From assembly GCA_032622095.1 (NCBI GenBank), contig CP136064.1, forward strand, positions 38,800,426 through 38,864,425: DNA of 64,000 nt, read 5' to 3'. Below, piece after piece: positions 35,086-46,344 of the stretch. The notes under the pieces were generated by a model. That model did no database searches. It was given only the letters and a program-made list of their open reading frames with translations, and was not told where the DNA came from. Origin of the DNA: Siphonodentalium dalli (Eukaryota > Mollusca > Scaphopoda > Gadilida > Siphonodentaliidae). The translations under genes and the position numbers were made by a program. Positions within the stretch are counted from its first letter, which is position 1; each line of letters begins with the position of its first letter.

Positions 35086-35530
35086 ATGTTGAGCAACTTG
35101 GATATCTCTGATGCATTAAACTCTGACTCAGTTTTGAAATCTATGGTATTAGGCGTTTATGCTTTAGACCTGATAATATTAAGCCGAATAGAGGTTTAAT
35201 TTGTAATACTGATCCATCATGGTTAGATGGTGAACATTGGATATGTATATGGAAACGCGATGATAATTTTATAATATATTTTGATCCTATCGGATTACCT
35301 CCATCTGAGCAGTTGAAATTATGTTAGGTAGATATGGTAGATTGTATTATAGTACAAATTATACACAACATGTATCTTCTTTCTTGTGTGGTTATTTTGT
35401 ATTATATTATTTGTATCATACTTGAAGAGGATTGGATTGTCTATACGTTTTAAATAAACCCGGTTTTCATAATGATACTTACGTTTATAATTGGTGTAAA
35501 CAACATCTACCCGTGTTGTTTGATATTTAG
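35086..35530 (+). pseudogene. Adenain-type cysteine protease (PRO), frameshifted
   Basis: Would process capsid and core proteins during maturation. It starts 4 bases after the MCP stop with a 30-codon lead. After a frame change near 35155-35175 the frame carries the GEHW motif with the catalytic His (35230-35240) and YFDPIG with the acidic partner (about 35277-35294). A second frame change lies near 35310-35327, followed by QHVSSFLCGYF (about 35366-35398). There the Gln-to-Cys distance of seven residues equals that of the adenovirus protease active site. A TGA interrupts at 35423-35425, and the last piece ends at 35528-35530. All catalytic residues can be seen but in separate frames. Confidence 0.8.
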
Positions 35531-35591
35531 ATTGTGTATTTTTGTTTGTTCTATAAATGAAATGCTTTTATTATATTTTTTCAAATTCAAA

Positions 35592-35849
35592 ATGTCTTCT
35601 GACAGCGACATCGAGATTTCTCAGAAAGAAAAGAACAGGGGAAGTTTAAAAAGAAAACTTTTAGATAATTTGGCTGATATAGAGGACATAGGGAAACAAA
35701 TTTCAATATTAGCTGATAAAAATGCTAAAATTTTGTACAGATTATCTAAACTAAATTCAGCTGATAAATTTAAACAGAAACGTGTTAGATGTTACGAATG
35801 TAACGGGGATCATTTAATACCAGATTGTCCATTTCTTAAAAAAGATTGA
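35592..35849 (+). CDS. Small zinc-knuckle, coiled-coil protein
   Basis: 85 codons from the ATG at 35592. The longer frame from 35472 starts inside the protease 3' end and reads as hydrophobic junk, so I prefer the internal start. An acidic N terminus (SSDSDIEIS) is followed by a helical stretch with KRKLLDNLADIEDIGKQIS and leucine spacing. It ends with the zinc-knuckle-like motif CYECNGDHLIPDC (C-x2-C-x3-H-x4-C, one residue shorter than the retroviral CCHC spacing). Uninterrupted. It is the last gene before the right terminal repeat. A nucleic-acid-binding role is inferred from the knuckle. I know no firm Polinton homologue. Confidence 0.55.
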   Translation: MSSDSDIEISQKEKNRGSLKRKLLDNLADIEDIGKQISILADKNAKILYRLSKLNSADKFKQKRVRCYECNGDHLIPDCPFLKKD

Positions 35850-35915
35850 TTTGATTATGTTTTTTTTTTTTGATATTTGTTTGTATACTATGATTTATGC
35901 TTGTATCATTTATAT

Positions 35916-36923
35916 TCATTAAAGGAACTAAGTGTCGGGTTCCACATTTCGATTTCTACGAGACTCTGTAATATCGAGTTTTATGAGATTGAATCGTGTT
36001 TCCTACAAATCTACAATAATACAGAAGAAAAGTTCCCAAATTAACAAAATTCCATGTGTTTAGACCTGTGGTTTTTACATGCATAGGTTTATTCACTATC
36101 GAATATTTCATTTAACATTTCAAATTATCTAACATCATTTGTATTTTTTTACTAACCTATCATATTTAACCTAATATATACTTATTATGCTTAGAAATAG
36201 TTACTCATAATTCTCTAACATAAAATACATTGCCCTATTGTATCTTAAGTATGCCCCTTATAACATCTGCCTAGAAGCGCTTATTGTAGCTTATCTATGC
36301 CTTCAAATAGTTACTAGTTAGTCTGACTATAACATCTGCCCTAGAAATAGTTTCTAATCACTACATGTATTTAATCGGGCGTACTAAAATATTGACTATG
36401 CCTTCAAAAAGTTACTAGCTAGCTTGACTATAACATCTGCCTAGAAATAGTTTGCTTGACTATACCATTTGAATTAGATATACATTATTACCTAACATAA
36501 AATAGGTCGTATTGTATCTTGGCTGTGCCTTAAAGTAGTTACTATTTAGACTAACTATAACATCTTGAATGTAAAACACCTAATTTTTGATACACCTATA
36601 TAAATTAGTCGGTATTGTAACGTTTAACATTCGTTAAATAGTATTTACGAAATCTTGTGGGGGTGGGGATTATCATACGACGACTACACCTATTTAAATT
36701 AGTCGGTAATATAACGTTTAACATTCGATAAATAGTATTTTTGAAATCCCGTGGGGGTGGGGGATTATCATTTGACTACCCCACATATTAAAATTAGTCG
36801 ATAATGTAACGTTTAACATTCGATAAGTATTATTTATGAAATCCCGTGGGGGTGGGGATTAGGAGATTTTCCTTGCCCCCTCACTTATATATGACAGAGA
36901 CAATGCCTCTACTTAATACTAAT
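35916..36923. repeat. Polinton right terminal inverted repeat
   Basis: Reverse complement of the left repeat from TCATTAAAGG to the outer end CCTCTACTTAATACTAAT. It is about 45 bp longer than the left copy because of an extra block near 36275-36350. Confidence 0.95.
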
Positions 36924-36929
36924 AACGTG
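36924..36929. repeat. Target-site duplication of the Polinton, right copy
   Basis: AACGTG, identical to 26841-26846. Confidence 0.9.
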
Positions 36930-37047
36930 GTCATGGGTTTTGAGCGCGATAAAAAATCAGCAAAATCCGCATGAACCACTTCGGGGTTCATGCAGTTTGC
37001 TGATTGTTTCTCGCGGTAAAAATCCCATGACCACATTGAAACCGCCG
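36930..37047. repeat. Palindromic target repeat, copy 1, remainder right of the Polinton
   Basis: Continues the palindrome whose first 16 bases lie at 26831-26846. It contains the central hairpin CATGAACCACTTCGGGGTTCATG and closes with CACATTGAAACCGCCG, complementary to CGGCGGATTCAACGTG. Confidence 0.85.
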
Positions 37048-37560
37048 TTCGTTTCTTATATGAACACATTGGTCTCGGATATCACCGGATATTGTCGGAC
37101 ATGAATGAGTGCTTGACTATTCAGAAGGTCAGGATTTGGCAATCAATTTGTGTTGGTCTATAATCAGTGTTGTTTCCCCTGCACCTATAAAACTCATCTC
37201 CTCTGATTACACAACCCACGACCTCGGAAATATATCATTATGGTATTACGGCGTGTTGTCAATTTCTTATCACCCACGACTGAAACTTAATTGTTAGTTT
37301 AAGATATTATCATTCTTGAAATCAACACGTGTACATTCATTACAAGCTAAACAAGACATTTGGTCATAATGTGTCTACTTCACTGTGAAATTACGTTTTT
37401 TACCCGCTCTCCGTTAACGGATTCTCAAAATTTTGGTTTTCTAAAAGGCGAGGATTCGAACTCCATGCGTTCATTTAAAGTTGAATAAATAGTGGGAAAG
37501 ACCGAGAATCCTATATCTGATTATGAATTTAAGTATATACATGTAAATATAAATAATAAA
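37048..37560. repeat. Duplicated host segment, copy 2
   Basis: Parallel to 25933-26830 with the 26330-26630 block missing. It carries the same GGTCTATAATCAGTGTTGTT, ATATATCATTATGGTA and GAACTCCATGCGTTCAT blocks. No gene. Confidence 0.8.
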
Positions 37561-37694
37561 CGGCGGATTCAATGTGGTCATGGGTTTTGACCGCGATAAA
37601 TATTCCGCAAACTCACCATGAACCCCTTCGGGGTTCATGTAGTTTGTTGAATTTTTCTCGCGGTCAAAATCGCATGAGCACATTGAAAACGGCG
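37561..37694. repeat. Palindromic repeat, copy 2 (uninserted)
   Basis: Left arm CGGCGGATTCAATGTGGTCA and right arm ending GAGCACATTGAAAACGGCG pair around ATGAACCCCTTCGGGGTTCAT. This is the natural counterpart of the Polinton insertion site, with AATGTG in place of AACGTG. Confidence 0.9.
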
Positions 37695-38215
37695 TTCATC
37701 TCTTATTTGATTCATAGTTATAAATGGCAATTAATGCTTTGTTCCTCATATACTTACTGATGTAATAACACCCTGAATGTTTATTCTATAATGTTTGGAG
37801 GAGATGTTACCCACTTCAACTGTCTCAATATTTCTGAAACTGGTAACCACATCTTCGTCGATAAGAAGATCTTCTCTTAAGGATATCTGAAAGTAGAATA
37901 ATATCTTAAAATTCCTAAATAAATAGATGTTCATATACAAAAAAATAGGGTGTGTCTGTATGGTTATGCAATGTATATGCATGCTTATTCCGCGTTTTCC
38001 TCGCAGACACTGATCGATTTCAACTAAAGTTGGTGTGATGACCAGGGGTATGCTGGTCGATGTCCTAACGGGGTTACTTGTGCGTGAGCGAATAATGGGG
38101 CCATAGGCTTCTTCTGACGCATATGACCCGTTCTCTGAGCTAGAAGTTAATAAATAAATACTCTTTGTTCTATGTGATTCTGTTTTTCAGTTACTATCGA
38201 CAACTTGTATTATTT
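37695..38215. other. No gene seen
   Basis: 37990-38130 (CTGATCGATTTCAACTAAAG) resembles a tandem-core fragment of Helitron-like elements. Nothing else recognised. Confidence 0.4.
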
Positions 38216-38505
38216 ATTAAAGTCAGGTGAAACACTTTGGTAGGGTGGTCGAATAGAAATGGAGAATAACCTTGCTCATAGTCGATCTTTTAACGGATAT
38301 CAAATCCAATTGGTTCAGACACAGTCATTCTGATATATTAATTAAATCCACCGATTCTGGATGTGAAGTCATTTGTGTTTGTCTGTCGCCGATTGTTGCT
38401 TTCGGAATTCAGATGTAAATATTACAACTGAGTGTAGTTTTGATGATATATTATATTGAGTGGTATGGTTGATTTCTTTGGAATTTTCAGTAATGTTAGT
38501 AGAAT
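38216..38505. repeat. Inverted copy of the repeat at 26340-26640
   Basis: GTGAAACACTTTGGTAGGGT and GGTCGAATAGAAATGGAGAA here match the complement of the 26590-26640 region. ATGTAAATATTACAACTGAG and GGTATGGTTGATTTCTTTGG match the complement of 26380-26440. Confidence 0.75.
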
Positions 38506-38861
38506 GCTAAATTATCCAGTTTGGCATTGTGCCTGAATAATAACTCATCACTTTTATGGACTCGAACAAGTATAAATCCCTTTAACAGAATGATATTAAT
38601 CATGTTTAGAAGAATAAAATGTTCCAGAATGAGGTGAACACTGATTAGCTCTGATGGAGTTTTCAAATATTTTGACACATATTACAGTAACGTATTTATG
38701 GAAACTGTACTATACACATTACCATATAGGCGCAAGCGTTATTTAATAATTAACATGTTCAGTGGCGAAAATTAATGGGTAATGACATCCCGTATGCCAA
38801 CATGGGATTGCATGTTTTGCCGATGTTGGTTTGTGTATTACGTATGTAAGAGTGATGGTTC
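38506..38861. other. No gene seen
   Basis: No recognised signature. Confidence 0.45.
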
Positions 38862-39252
38862 GACCAATAACGGGTTATATGACACTGAAACATGTCATAA
38901 GGCTACTACGAGATACGAGATAACTCGTAGTCGGCAACTGGGATGAAATTTATCAGCGTTTCATCGCTAGTGCCAGTTACAAGGCATGTCGTAGGTAAAT
39001 AGAATTACGTTTTCAATGACTTAGGTGACGAAGAGTGGTGTACAGGTACAAGCATATCGTGTATAAGACGCGGTATAACTGAATGTTATATACAATCATC
39101 AGTACATTCTACGTGTACTAAGAGGTCGGAAATGTAATATGTATTTACCTACGAGATAACTCGTAGCTGGTACCAGTGATGAGCACTGGTAAATTCCGTC
39201 CCAGGTGCCGACTATAAGTTTTCGTTCATAAAACATTTCATCATATAACCCA
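38862..39252. repeat. Inverted-repeat element, about 390 bp (MITE-like)
   Basis: The left end GGGTTATATGA and TACGAGATAACTCGTAG with GCCAGT blocks recur as complements at the right end (CTACGAGATAACTCGTAG, TCATATAACCC). The arms are imperfect and about 130 bp each. No coding capacity. Confidence 0.7.
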
Positions 39253-39482
39253 ATTTTGGTCGACTAAAGTTCATGATTAATCATGTGACATATATGCATG
39301 ATTATGGCTTTTCTACGTCATTACACAATTCGACGGCATCTGTTTGAATCATTTCTGCTAGGATTCTACGGAAGTAAACTGTCATCTTAATTTATGTGTG
39401 AATGTGGTTCAAATTTACATGGACATGTTTTGTAAGATACACAGTATATTGAAAAAGGTAACCGAGTCAACAATGTTTACAT

Positions 39483-39575
39483 AATACCATATCACAGGTA
39501 CACAGATTTAGAATACCATATCACAGGTACACAGATTTAGAATACCATATCTCAGGTGCACATGCACCTTTATAA
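39483..39575. repeat. 29-bp tandem repeat, about three units
   Basis: ACACAGATTTAGAATACCAT is repeated with ATCACAGGT. The third unit is diverged. Confidence 0.85.
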
Positions 39576-41260
39576 TGCCATGTCACAGCTACATATTTAG
39601 AAGGTAGAATAATTAAATACAAATATAATTGAGTGTATGTCACTTTAAATTCCATATGAAGATCATCTGTATTCAACTCCATATGCCAGTTTTAATATGA
39701 ATACTCCCCTTGACTGAAAAAGTAACATATTTGGACACAGATCCGTGACCAGAGAGTGTTCATGGGATGTTCACATTTACTTCCCACAACTGTAGTGTTA
39801 CTTCACCGTTTAAAGGTACTCAATCCGATAAAACTCCGCTCAATTACTACTTCAATGGCTTCGGGAGTCAAAAATATTTGATTCGAGTCGAGGAAGCCAC
39901 CCATCAAAGCTCAGATTTATTAGATATCGATTTTAGAAATCTATTATTTTTCATTATCGGGAATACTTTCTGTCCCAGAAGTTTGTCGAAAAATCCGACC
40001 GACATACTCTCGATACTGAATTCTATTGAACAAAATGTTGCTATACAACACATTTTTGGCAATTATATACGATAGTTCACAGTCGTTAGCATTATTTTTG
40101 GATAATTAATCGATTCTGATAATTAAAGTGACCTTTCATAAAAGTTTGTTGTTGTTGGAATCTGTTGAGATGGGGACCCTCTGATCGGATTGAGTACCTT
40201 TAACACATGACCAAACTCCTAGTTTTATAAACTGCAATGTCCAAACTGGGATTGGAAGTTTCCGGATAGTACCTCACAAGCTTTCGATTTGTTAGAAAAT
40301 TATAACCCGATTTGGCCAATGGTTTGAAAAATTTCCATGCATGTGATGGCAATTTAGATCACATGTTTTACCAAAAGTCATAAATATGCTACCGATCCAA
40401 ACTAAGTGGTATCCAAACAAATGTCTGACTAATGTTTGGTTGATACGAGCCTTGTTGTGTGAAATGTACATATCAGTCTTCTGGTATGAAACTTCCCAAC
40501 AGTAAAAATAGTTTTGACCACAAAAGTTGGCACAGACACCTACCCATCATCACCTTGCTCATAATAGGACAACATTGTATGGTTATGATGCGATAAAACT
40601 TTAGCTACTAAAACTATTAATTAAATGTTTATATATTCAGGTATATATATATATTCATAGATCCGTGGCCAAATAATAAGGGTTAATTTTTATTGTATTA
40701 TGAAAAGTCAAGACAAACTTGTTATCGCAAATAAATAGTATTTTTATTTACAGGTATAACATTTCATAGTATTAACTCTAATGTCAACTAAATTATACAT
40801 ACTTCTCCCTGCGACCCGAAGACTTTGACTGTCTCATTTTCAAATTTGTCCCGTACTTCAATGGAATCGCCATTATTATAGTTGTCGGCATACTTGCTGT
40901 CACAGTGAACTTTCCTTATTACTCGTGTCACAGTCGTAGCAATAAAATTGTATAAAGTCTGTTTGTTGGTGTGTAATCTTTATTGGGGTCGTTATGATTC
41001 TTAATTTGAAATCCTGAAAAACAATTTTAAATTCTAAACATTGATTTATGGATTTTTTTTTTTTTTTGTGTGCAAAATTTCAAGACTATACGTTGTCTCA
41101 CGAAACCGGAAGGTATAACAAATCTATACTGAATGCGCAAGTCATGCAGGCGTATATGATTCCGGAATATTTGTCACCATGAAACGAAGAACAAATGTGT
41201 GTACATCCACACGAAGCAGAATATTTACGTACCCGCCGTCAGCGAGATCTCCAAAATCAA
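39576..41260. other. No gene seen
   Basis: AT-rich. The 102-codon frame at 39767-40075 has no recognised domain. Confidence 0.45.
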
Positions 41261-41640
41261 ACCATTTAAGGATAGGATAGGATATTTTATTTCAATATAC
41301 ACATATTAATACATGAAACATTTGACAAATATTATATTGTATTTTCGAGGGGTGGCATAGTCAGGCTGGACTGTCTTACTGCCATCCCCTTAAAAATGAA
41401 AAGATGTTACGATAGGCGGTCAAGATTATTTGTACAATACAAACCATTTAATATTTTTTCGGGGATTTCTCTCCAATAGTGTTTGTACTTTTGCTCACTC
41501 ATATTTTCGACAACACCAATCAACTTGTAGGGTGGATACACACATGCATGAAATCTCTGTAAATATCGTGTATTGAGAGTTTTACATGGATTGTATACAC
41601 CAGTCCTGTAATATGCGTCTGCTGACAACCCAATAATTGC
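41261..41640 (-). other. Possible 3' end of an unclassified retroelement
   Basis: On the minus strand a 73-codon frame (41628-41407) is followed by non-coding sequence that ends in a (TATCC)n run at 41285-41271, as in LINE 3' tails with microsatellites. The frame includes YWREIPEKILNGLY but no motif that fixes a family. Confidence 0.3.
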
Positions 41641-42636
41641 GTCTATGTTTGACCACAGTATGTCAAGCTCTGAACGAGCAGAGAGCTGTTTCCTGGGACC
41701 AAGTCGTCAGGCCGCTTAAAGTAATTATTCGCGCGATAACGCAACTGGTGGACGTTCTGTTTAAATTATTGGCAGTCTTTTGTTGATATGGCTGACAAAG
41801 AGACAGCAGTTTATGGGTCACATTATGTCCAGTTCAGTGTGAATGGCTTGTACCACTGTTAATTCCACATCGACGATTAACCTATGAGTGAGTGCTGACC
41901 AGCATACTAGAACTAGTATGGGATGGTCTGGTTGGTTTAATTGGAGATTAGCATTCTATTGTAAACAGAGTCCACTGCTTTGCAATGGCCAGCAGCTAAC
42001 CCGCGCATGCTAGCATCCACACAACCAATGTTTAAGCAAGTATGTGTCAACAGCTGGTTCAAAGTAATTTCTTCAAAGAACACTCGCGAAATATAATATT
42101 TTTTTTGTAATACATCATTCATCACAGTATTCAGTACATATTCCCATATTTAATTCTCAGATATGAACTTTGTTTTTCTTGGATCATTGCTTGTAAATTT
42201 TATTTTTTTAAATCTCAATAAAGTTCACATTTTGTATTTCTAACATAATTCACCATGAAGTATACTCTCAAAATGTTGCATCAATGGGCATGGTTTCTAT
42301 TATTACTAATGTACATGAACAGAATCCTTTATTTGGACTCTATAAAATTTTGGGAAATTTTGGAAAAATTGGGTCCCCAAAGCCCTTAAACGATTAATTT
42401 ATTATCAGTCTATACATTTCTTTATATTTGTGTTGTAGTTTTCCCCGAGGATCCCATTGTTTGGTTTTTTAATATGGCCAAAGTTTCTGACAAATGGCGA
42501 AAAGATTTGTCGTCAACGTGAACCCTGCGGAATGGCGATAAAATTATCATCGAGCCACGACCAAAATCAAACTTAAACTGTGCGTTCCCAAATATCTTAT
42601 ACGTATATAATAGCAATCCACAATAAAATACGTTTA
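41641..42636. other. No gene seen
   Basis: No recognised coding or repeat signature. Confidence 0.45.
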
Positions 42637-42782
42637 AGAAATAAATACACGGTGTAGAGGTGTGTATGGTCAAGTTGTACCACAAAAAACTGATTGTAGG
42701 ACGACGCGTAGCGGAGTCCTACAATCAGTTTTTTGTGGTACAACTTGACCATACACACCGATACACCGTGTATTTATTTCTT
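42637..42782. repeat. 146-bp near-perfect hairpin
   Basis: AGAAATAAATACACGGTGTA pairs with its complement ending at 42782. The arms continue through GTGTGTATGGTCAAGTTGTA and AAAAAACTGATTGTAGGAC with very few mismatches, around GACGCGTAGCGGAG. Confidence 0.95.
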
Positions 42783-44257
42783 TTGTAATACGACTGAAAG
42801 TTTATGGTCACAATTCGACTGAATAGTCAACGAAATACTGCGCTTTTTCGGTCTCAGGTGAGAAATCATTTCGTGGTGTAATTCGTATTGGGCGTACTCG
42901 ATTCTTTGCATGGAGTACTCTAGTAATTTGTTTGCGTAAATAATCGTTGTGATTGGCTAAAAAACGATGTGTTTTCAGCGGCGCCCGTGCCTTTCATTTA
43001 AATTGTACAGGAAATACGATTGCTGTCATTTCTGTGTTGAACGTTGTTGGGACAACATGAATATTATCATCGACTATGGACCATTTTCCTTACACAAAGC
43101 GATCTAAATGAACTAGTTTACTAAACTAATCTTATTCCCCTTCTGTACTGGTGAACAAGCGCTTTCATTTTCAACTTGATTCCGAAATATCGAATATGAT
43201 CGAGATTCGAATCGACGAATGCACAGCCCGGCCCCATGGATTTAGTTTGTCATTTAATATACTTATTAAGTAACTTTCTTTGGTCGTAACGTATATCAGT
43301 ATATAATAACATCATTTGGACCATATTCATTGGCAACCAAACTGGTTTCAAGCGAAAAATCGCTAGAAAATTCGCAAGATTGTCAAGATGTAGCAAAATA
43401 ATTCAAAGGGTTACGGGTGCGGGTGTACTCCGTTGATGCCCCGTTTGCGCGGAGTTAGAAAAGACGGGAAATGAATAAACGATATGAATAAACCGATTTT
43501 TTTCGTGGTACAATTGGAAAAAGTAGAATTGTACCACAAAACTGGAACGAGATAGCCATGGTAACTCGGGCCACTGGCCAATCAGGACATGGCTTTTAAG
43601 CATAGTTAGGCAGGGTCGTATTACAATTACATATATATACTAGTATAAAACTAACCTCCATGTTGCTAGAAGAATGCCTTCCAAAGGGTATGACACTGAT
43701 ATCTCAACGCGAGTTTTATATTGTACCGATTATTAAGGTCAGTTCAATCGATCAATTTCGACTATTCACACTGATTTTTAGCGGTGAGTCAAAATCGCAT
43801 GCTGATTGACTGCTTAACCTGAAAGTACCAACCAATATGAATGAACCCAATCCAGACGATTCACATGAAACATATGAACTTCTCGTGCACTGTAGGGCAT
43901 GGTAATTGTGCAATGATGGGTTTGACCAAATGGTCACACTGGACTTTCCAATTACACCCATTGAACTCGAGCGAATTCCATTCTATATATAGTTTGGAAT
44001 ATTTCAACTGATACCATTTTCACCAAAAACTTGTGCAATTATTCGACTTTTGGGCTGAAGTTTCACTTTGGGGGGGGGGGGGGGGGGCATTTTTTCTTTT
44101 CATAAATCGAGCCAAAATTTCAAGAAATTTGCAATATAAGAATTTCTCTGGTTCAAATAGCTGGGTCAAAGGGAAAAAATCGTGAATTTTAGATATAATG
44201 ATATAGAATCTGAGCTTTCATTAAAATACGATAGAACATTGGATAGAACAGTGGGTT
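42783..44257. other. No gene seen
   Basis: Includes a small hairpin at about 43500-43545 (GTGGTACAATT / AATTGTACCAC) sharing a word with the preceding hairpin, and a poly-G run at 44071-44088. Confidence 0.5.
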
Positions 44258-44649
44258 TTAACCCTTTACCCAACAGAACTGCCCTGTGCCAATGCATTCT
44301 CTTATATATGCGAGTCGACCATAGGTCGCCTCGCATATATAAGAGAATGCATTGGCTTAACACATTAAAAATTGTTAAAGAATGTAAGAAAAAATGGTAA
44401 AAAGTGTTAAAAAAAGATTTTTTTTAGGCCAATGCATTCTCTTATATATGCGAGGCGACCTATGGTCGACTCGCATATATAAGAGAATGCATTGGCACGG
44501 GGCATAACTGTAACTATCACAATGTGGTCAAGGAGCCGGTTCCAATGATATCCATATTTGTATGGTTCTATTGAGACAGACCGAAGATATTTTAGGCTGT
44601 TGAAGCTTTATTTGGCCGGTTTTGGCCGTTTTGTTGGGTAAAGGGTTAA
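44258..44649. mobile_element. TTAA-flanked MITE, family B, copy 1 with paired 69-bp hairpins
   Basis: The terminal inverted repeat TTAACCCTTTACCCAACA is found at both ends with TTAA outermost. Inside are two 69-bp hairpins (44288-44356 and 44428-44496) of GCCAATGCATTCTCTTATAT type with a T-rich spacer, then a CCTTGACCACATTGTG / ATCTTCGG-containing arm on one side only. No coding capacity. Confidence 0.85.
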
Positions 44650-44713
44650 TACATTGAGAGGTTCGACATATTATGTCCCTTTCGTTACCACGAAGTGCTA
44701 GAATAATTAATAA

Positions 44714-45624
44714 TTTCACTTAACACCCCAAACTGAAATTATGCTTTGTGGAACTAACGCTCGGTTGAAGGGGGTCAGTCTTAATGCCACGCTCATCGGC
44801 GACAGTGTAATTGAATTTTCTGATGTTATTAAAAACCTCGGTGTGACCATCGACAAAAACTTCTCAATGTCATCTCACATCAGCAACCTATGCAGGTCCT
44901 TATATATGGAGCTCCGGCGCATTTCGCATGTACGTCCATATATCTCCGAACAATCCACACAAATATTGATGTCCTCATTTGTGTTATCCAAAATCGATTA
45001 CTGTAATTCTATTTTAGCAGGACTCCCAGATTATCAACTTCACAAACTTCAAAAAATTGTTAATATTGCTGCAAAAATTGTGTGCCGTGCAGGCAAATTT
45101 GATCATGTTACCCCACTGTTGTATAAATTACATTGGCTTCCCATATTTGAACGAATTGTGTACAAACATGCTACTTTGTGTTATAGAAAGTCGGATATTG
45201 ATAATGCTTTGCCACCATATATTGATACATTGTTGGTCAAATATGTACCTGCTCGACCACTTCGATCACAGGATGCGAATGCGATGGTTGTACCTAAACG
45301 AGATCTGATGTACTTTGGTCGCCGTTCTTTCGAGGTCTACGGGCCGACCATTTGGAACAACCTTCCCAAAGAGGTGAAACAGTCTGACTGTTTGGAAACA
45401 TTCAAATCGGCCCTAAAAACTCACCTATTCATCTCCCATTTCGGACAAATAACATCAGAAAACGTTGAGGAGACTTAATTATTGAAATACATGCATATTA
45501 TTTATTGCGTATATGTTATAGTGTGAATGTGTGTGACTGCGTTTGTGTGAATTGTTCAGCGCCATGAGCCATACGGGATATGGCGCTATACAAATACTCT
45601 ATATTATTATATTATTATTATTAT
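44714..45624 (+). pseudogene. L2/CR1-type LINE, 5'-truncated ORF2 3' end with microsatellite tail
   Basis: About 250 uninterrupted codons from 44714 to 45478 cover the post-catalytic part of the RT and the C-terminal region. Recognisable are TEIMLCGT, KNLGVTIDKNFSM, SSFVLSKIDYCNSILAGLP, LQKIVNIAAKIV, DHVTPLLYKLHWLP, RIVYKHATL, ARPLRSQD and FGRRSFEVYGPTIWNNLP. The catalytic YADD part and the endonuclease are missing. The sequence after the stop ends GGCGCTATACAAATACT followed by (ATT)n at 45600-45624, a typical L2/CR1 3' tail. It is a dead-on-arrival retrotransposed copy, younger than the LINE at 11-3115 since this frame is unbroken. Confidence 0.85.
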
Positions 45625-45841
45625 CAACAAATAGCTTATTTTCTTGGTTGTATGAGAAGAGACTTCATTTGTATAATAATGTTGAAATAAGATTATTAAT
45701 TGCATAATATAGCATCATACCCCTATATATTATAATGAAGATTAAAGCAGTCAGAAATATTTCAGCCGAATGGAAATAAATATTGATATGCAGTCTGGTT
45801 CACTGAACCAGCGAGTAATCAACTACAATTTAGCCACATTG

Positions 45842-46344
45842 TTAAAGGTACGGTTGGCCTTGGCGGTGGGTATCCTGTGAAAATATTACCACCCGTCAAA
45901 AACCTTCACAAACAGAAAGAACATCAAAATGTAGACAGACTTTGTCCGTATACAAATAAGAAATATCGCATAAACAGTATGTTATTCTCATATGTTTGAC
46001 CATTGTTATGTAAACAAAAGCATAAAAAGTTACTTTTCTTGTGTTTGTTTATATTATAATGGTAAGCATAAAGAGCGTTCTTTGTTGGTGAGTTCCTGAT
46101 ATGGAACTAATAAAAAGCGTCTATGCCATGTGTGTGTGATTAGCCAGTAGCATTGTGCTGTCCTCTGTAACACAATCAGGCTTTTGCTTAGGTAAAATAT
46201 AATAGGTCTTTATGATAACATGCTGTTTACGCGATGGTCATGGTATATATATATGAACGAAACTATGCGTTTGAATGTTTTTCTGTTTAATTGTTTGGAA
46301 CAGATATGAATATTTTCGACAATTAAGGCCTCACGTACCTTTAA
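45842..46344. mobile_element. TTAA-flanked MITE, family A, copy 3
   Basis: 503 bp between TTAA 45842-45845 and 46341-46344. The terminal inverted repeat is TTAAAGGTACG with GGCCTT just inside. The interior matches the other three family members. Confidence 0.85.

Larger units (their letters stand above)
26847..36923 (+). mobile_element. Polinton/Maverick (adintovirus-like) element, defective
   Basis: A 10,077-bp unit with about 1-kb terminal inverted repeats and an exact 6-bp target duplication. It encodes in order on the + strand protein-primed PolB, penton, pX-like peptide, MCP, adenain-type protease and a zinc-knuckle protein. An unassigned minus-strand gene lies beside the left repeat. 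Gene content and end structure together identify the class firmly. Polintons are self-synthesising DNA transposons with virus-like capsid genes, related to adintoviruses. This copy has multiple stops and frame shifts and a PolB-to-penton deletion, and no recognisable integrase or packaging ATPase, so it should be unable to move by itself. The two terminal repeats have diverged by indels (963 against 1008 bp), which suggests an old insertion. Confidence 0.95.

Noticed and set aside
35472-35591. Longer N terminus for the zinc-knuckle protein
   Set aside because: This part overlaps the 3' end of the protease relic and encodes a hydrophobic, low-information stretch. The ATG at 35592 is the better start.
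26847-36923. Integrase and packaging ATPase genes of the Polinton
   Set aside because: I looked on both strands for a Walker A motif and for retroviral-type DDE blocks and saw none. They are probably lost in the deletion near 32570.
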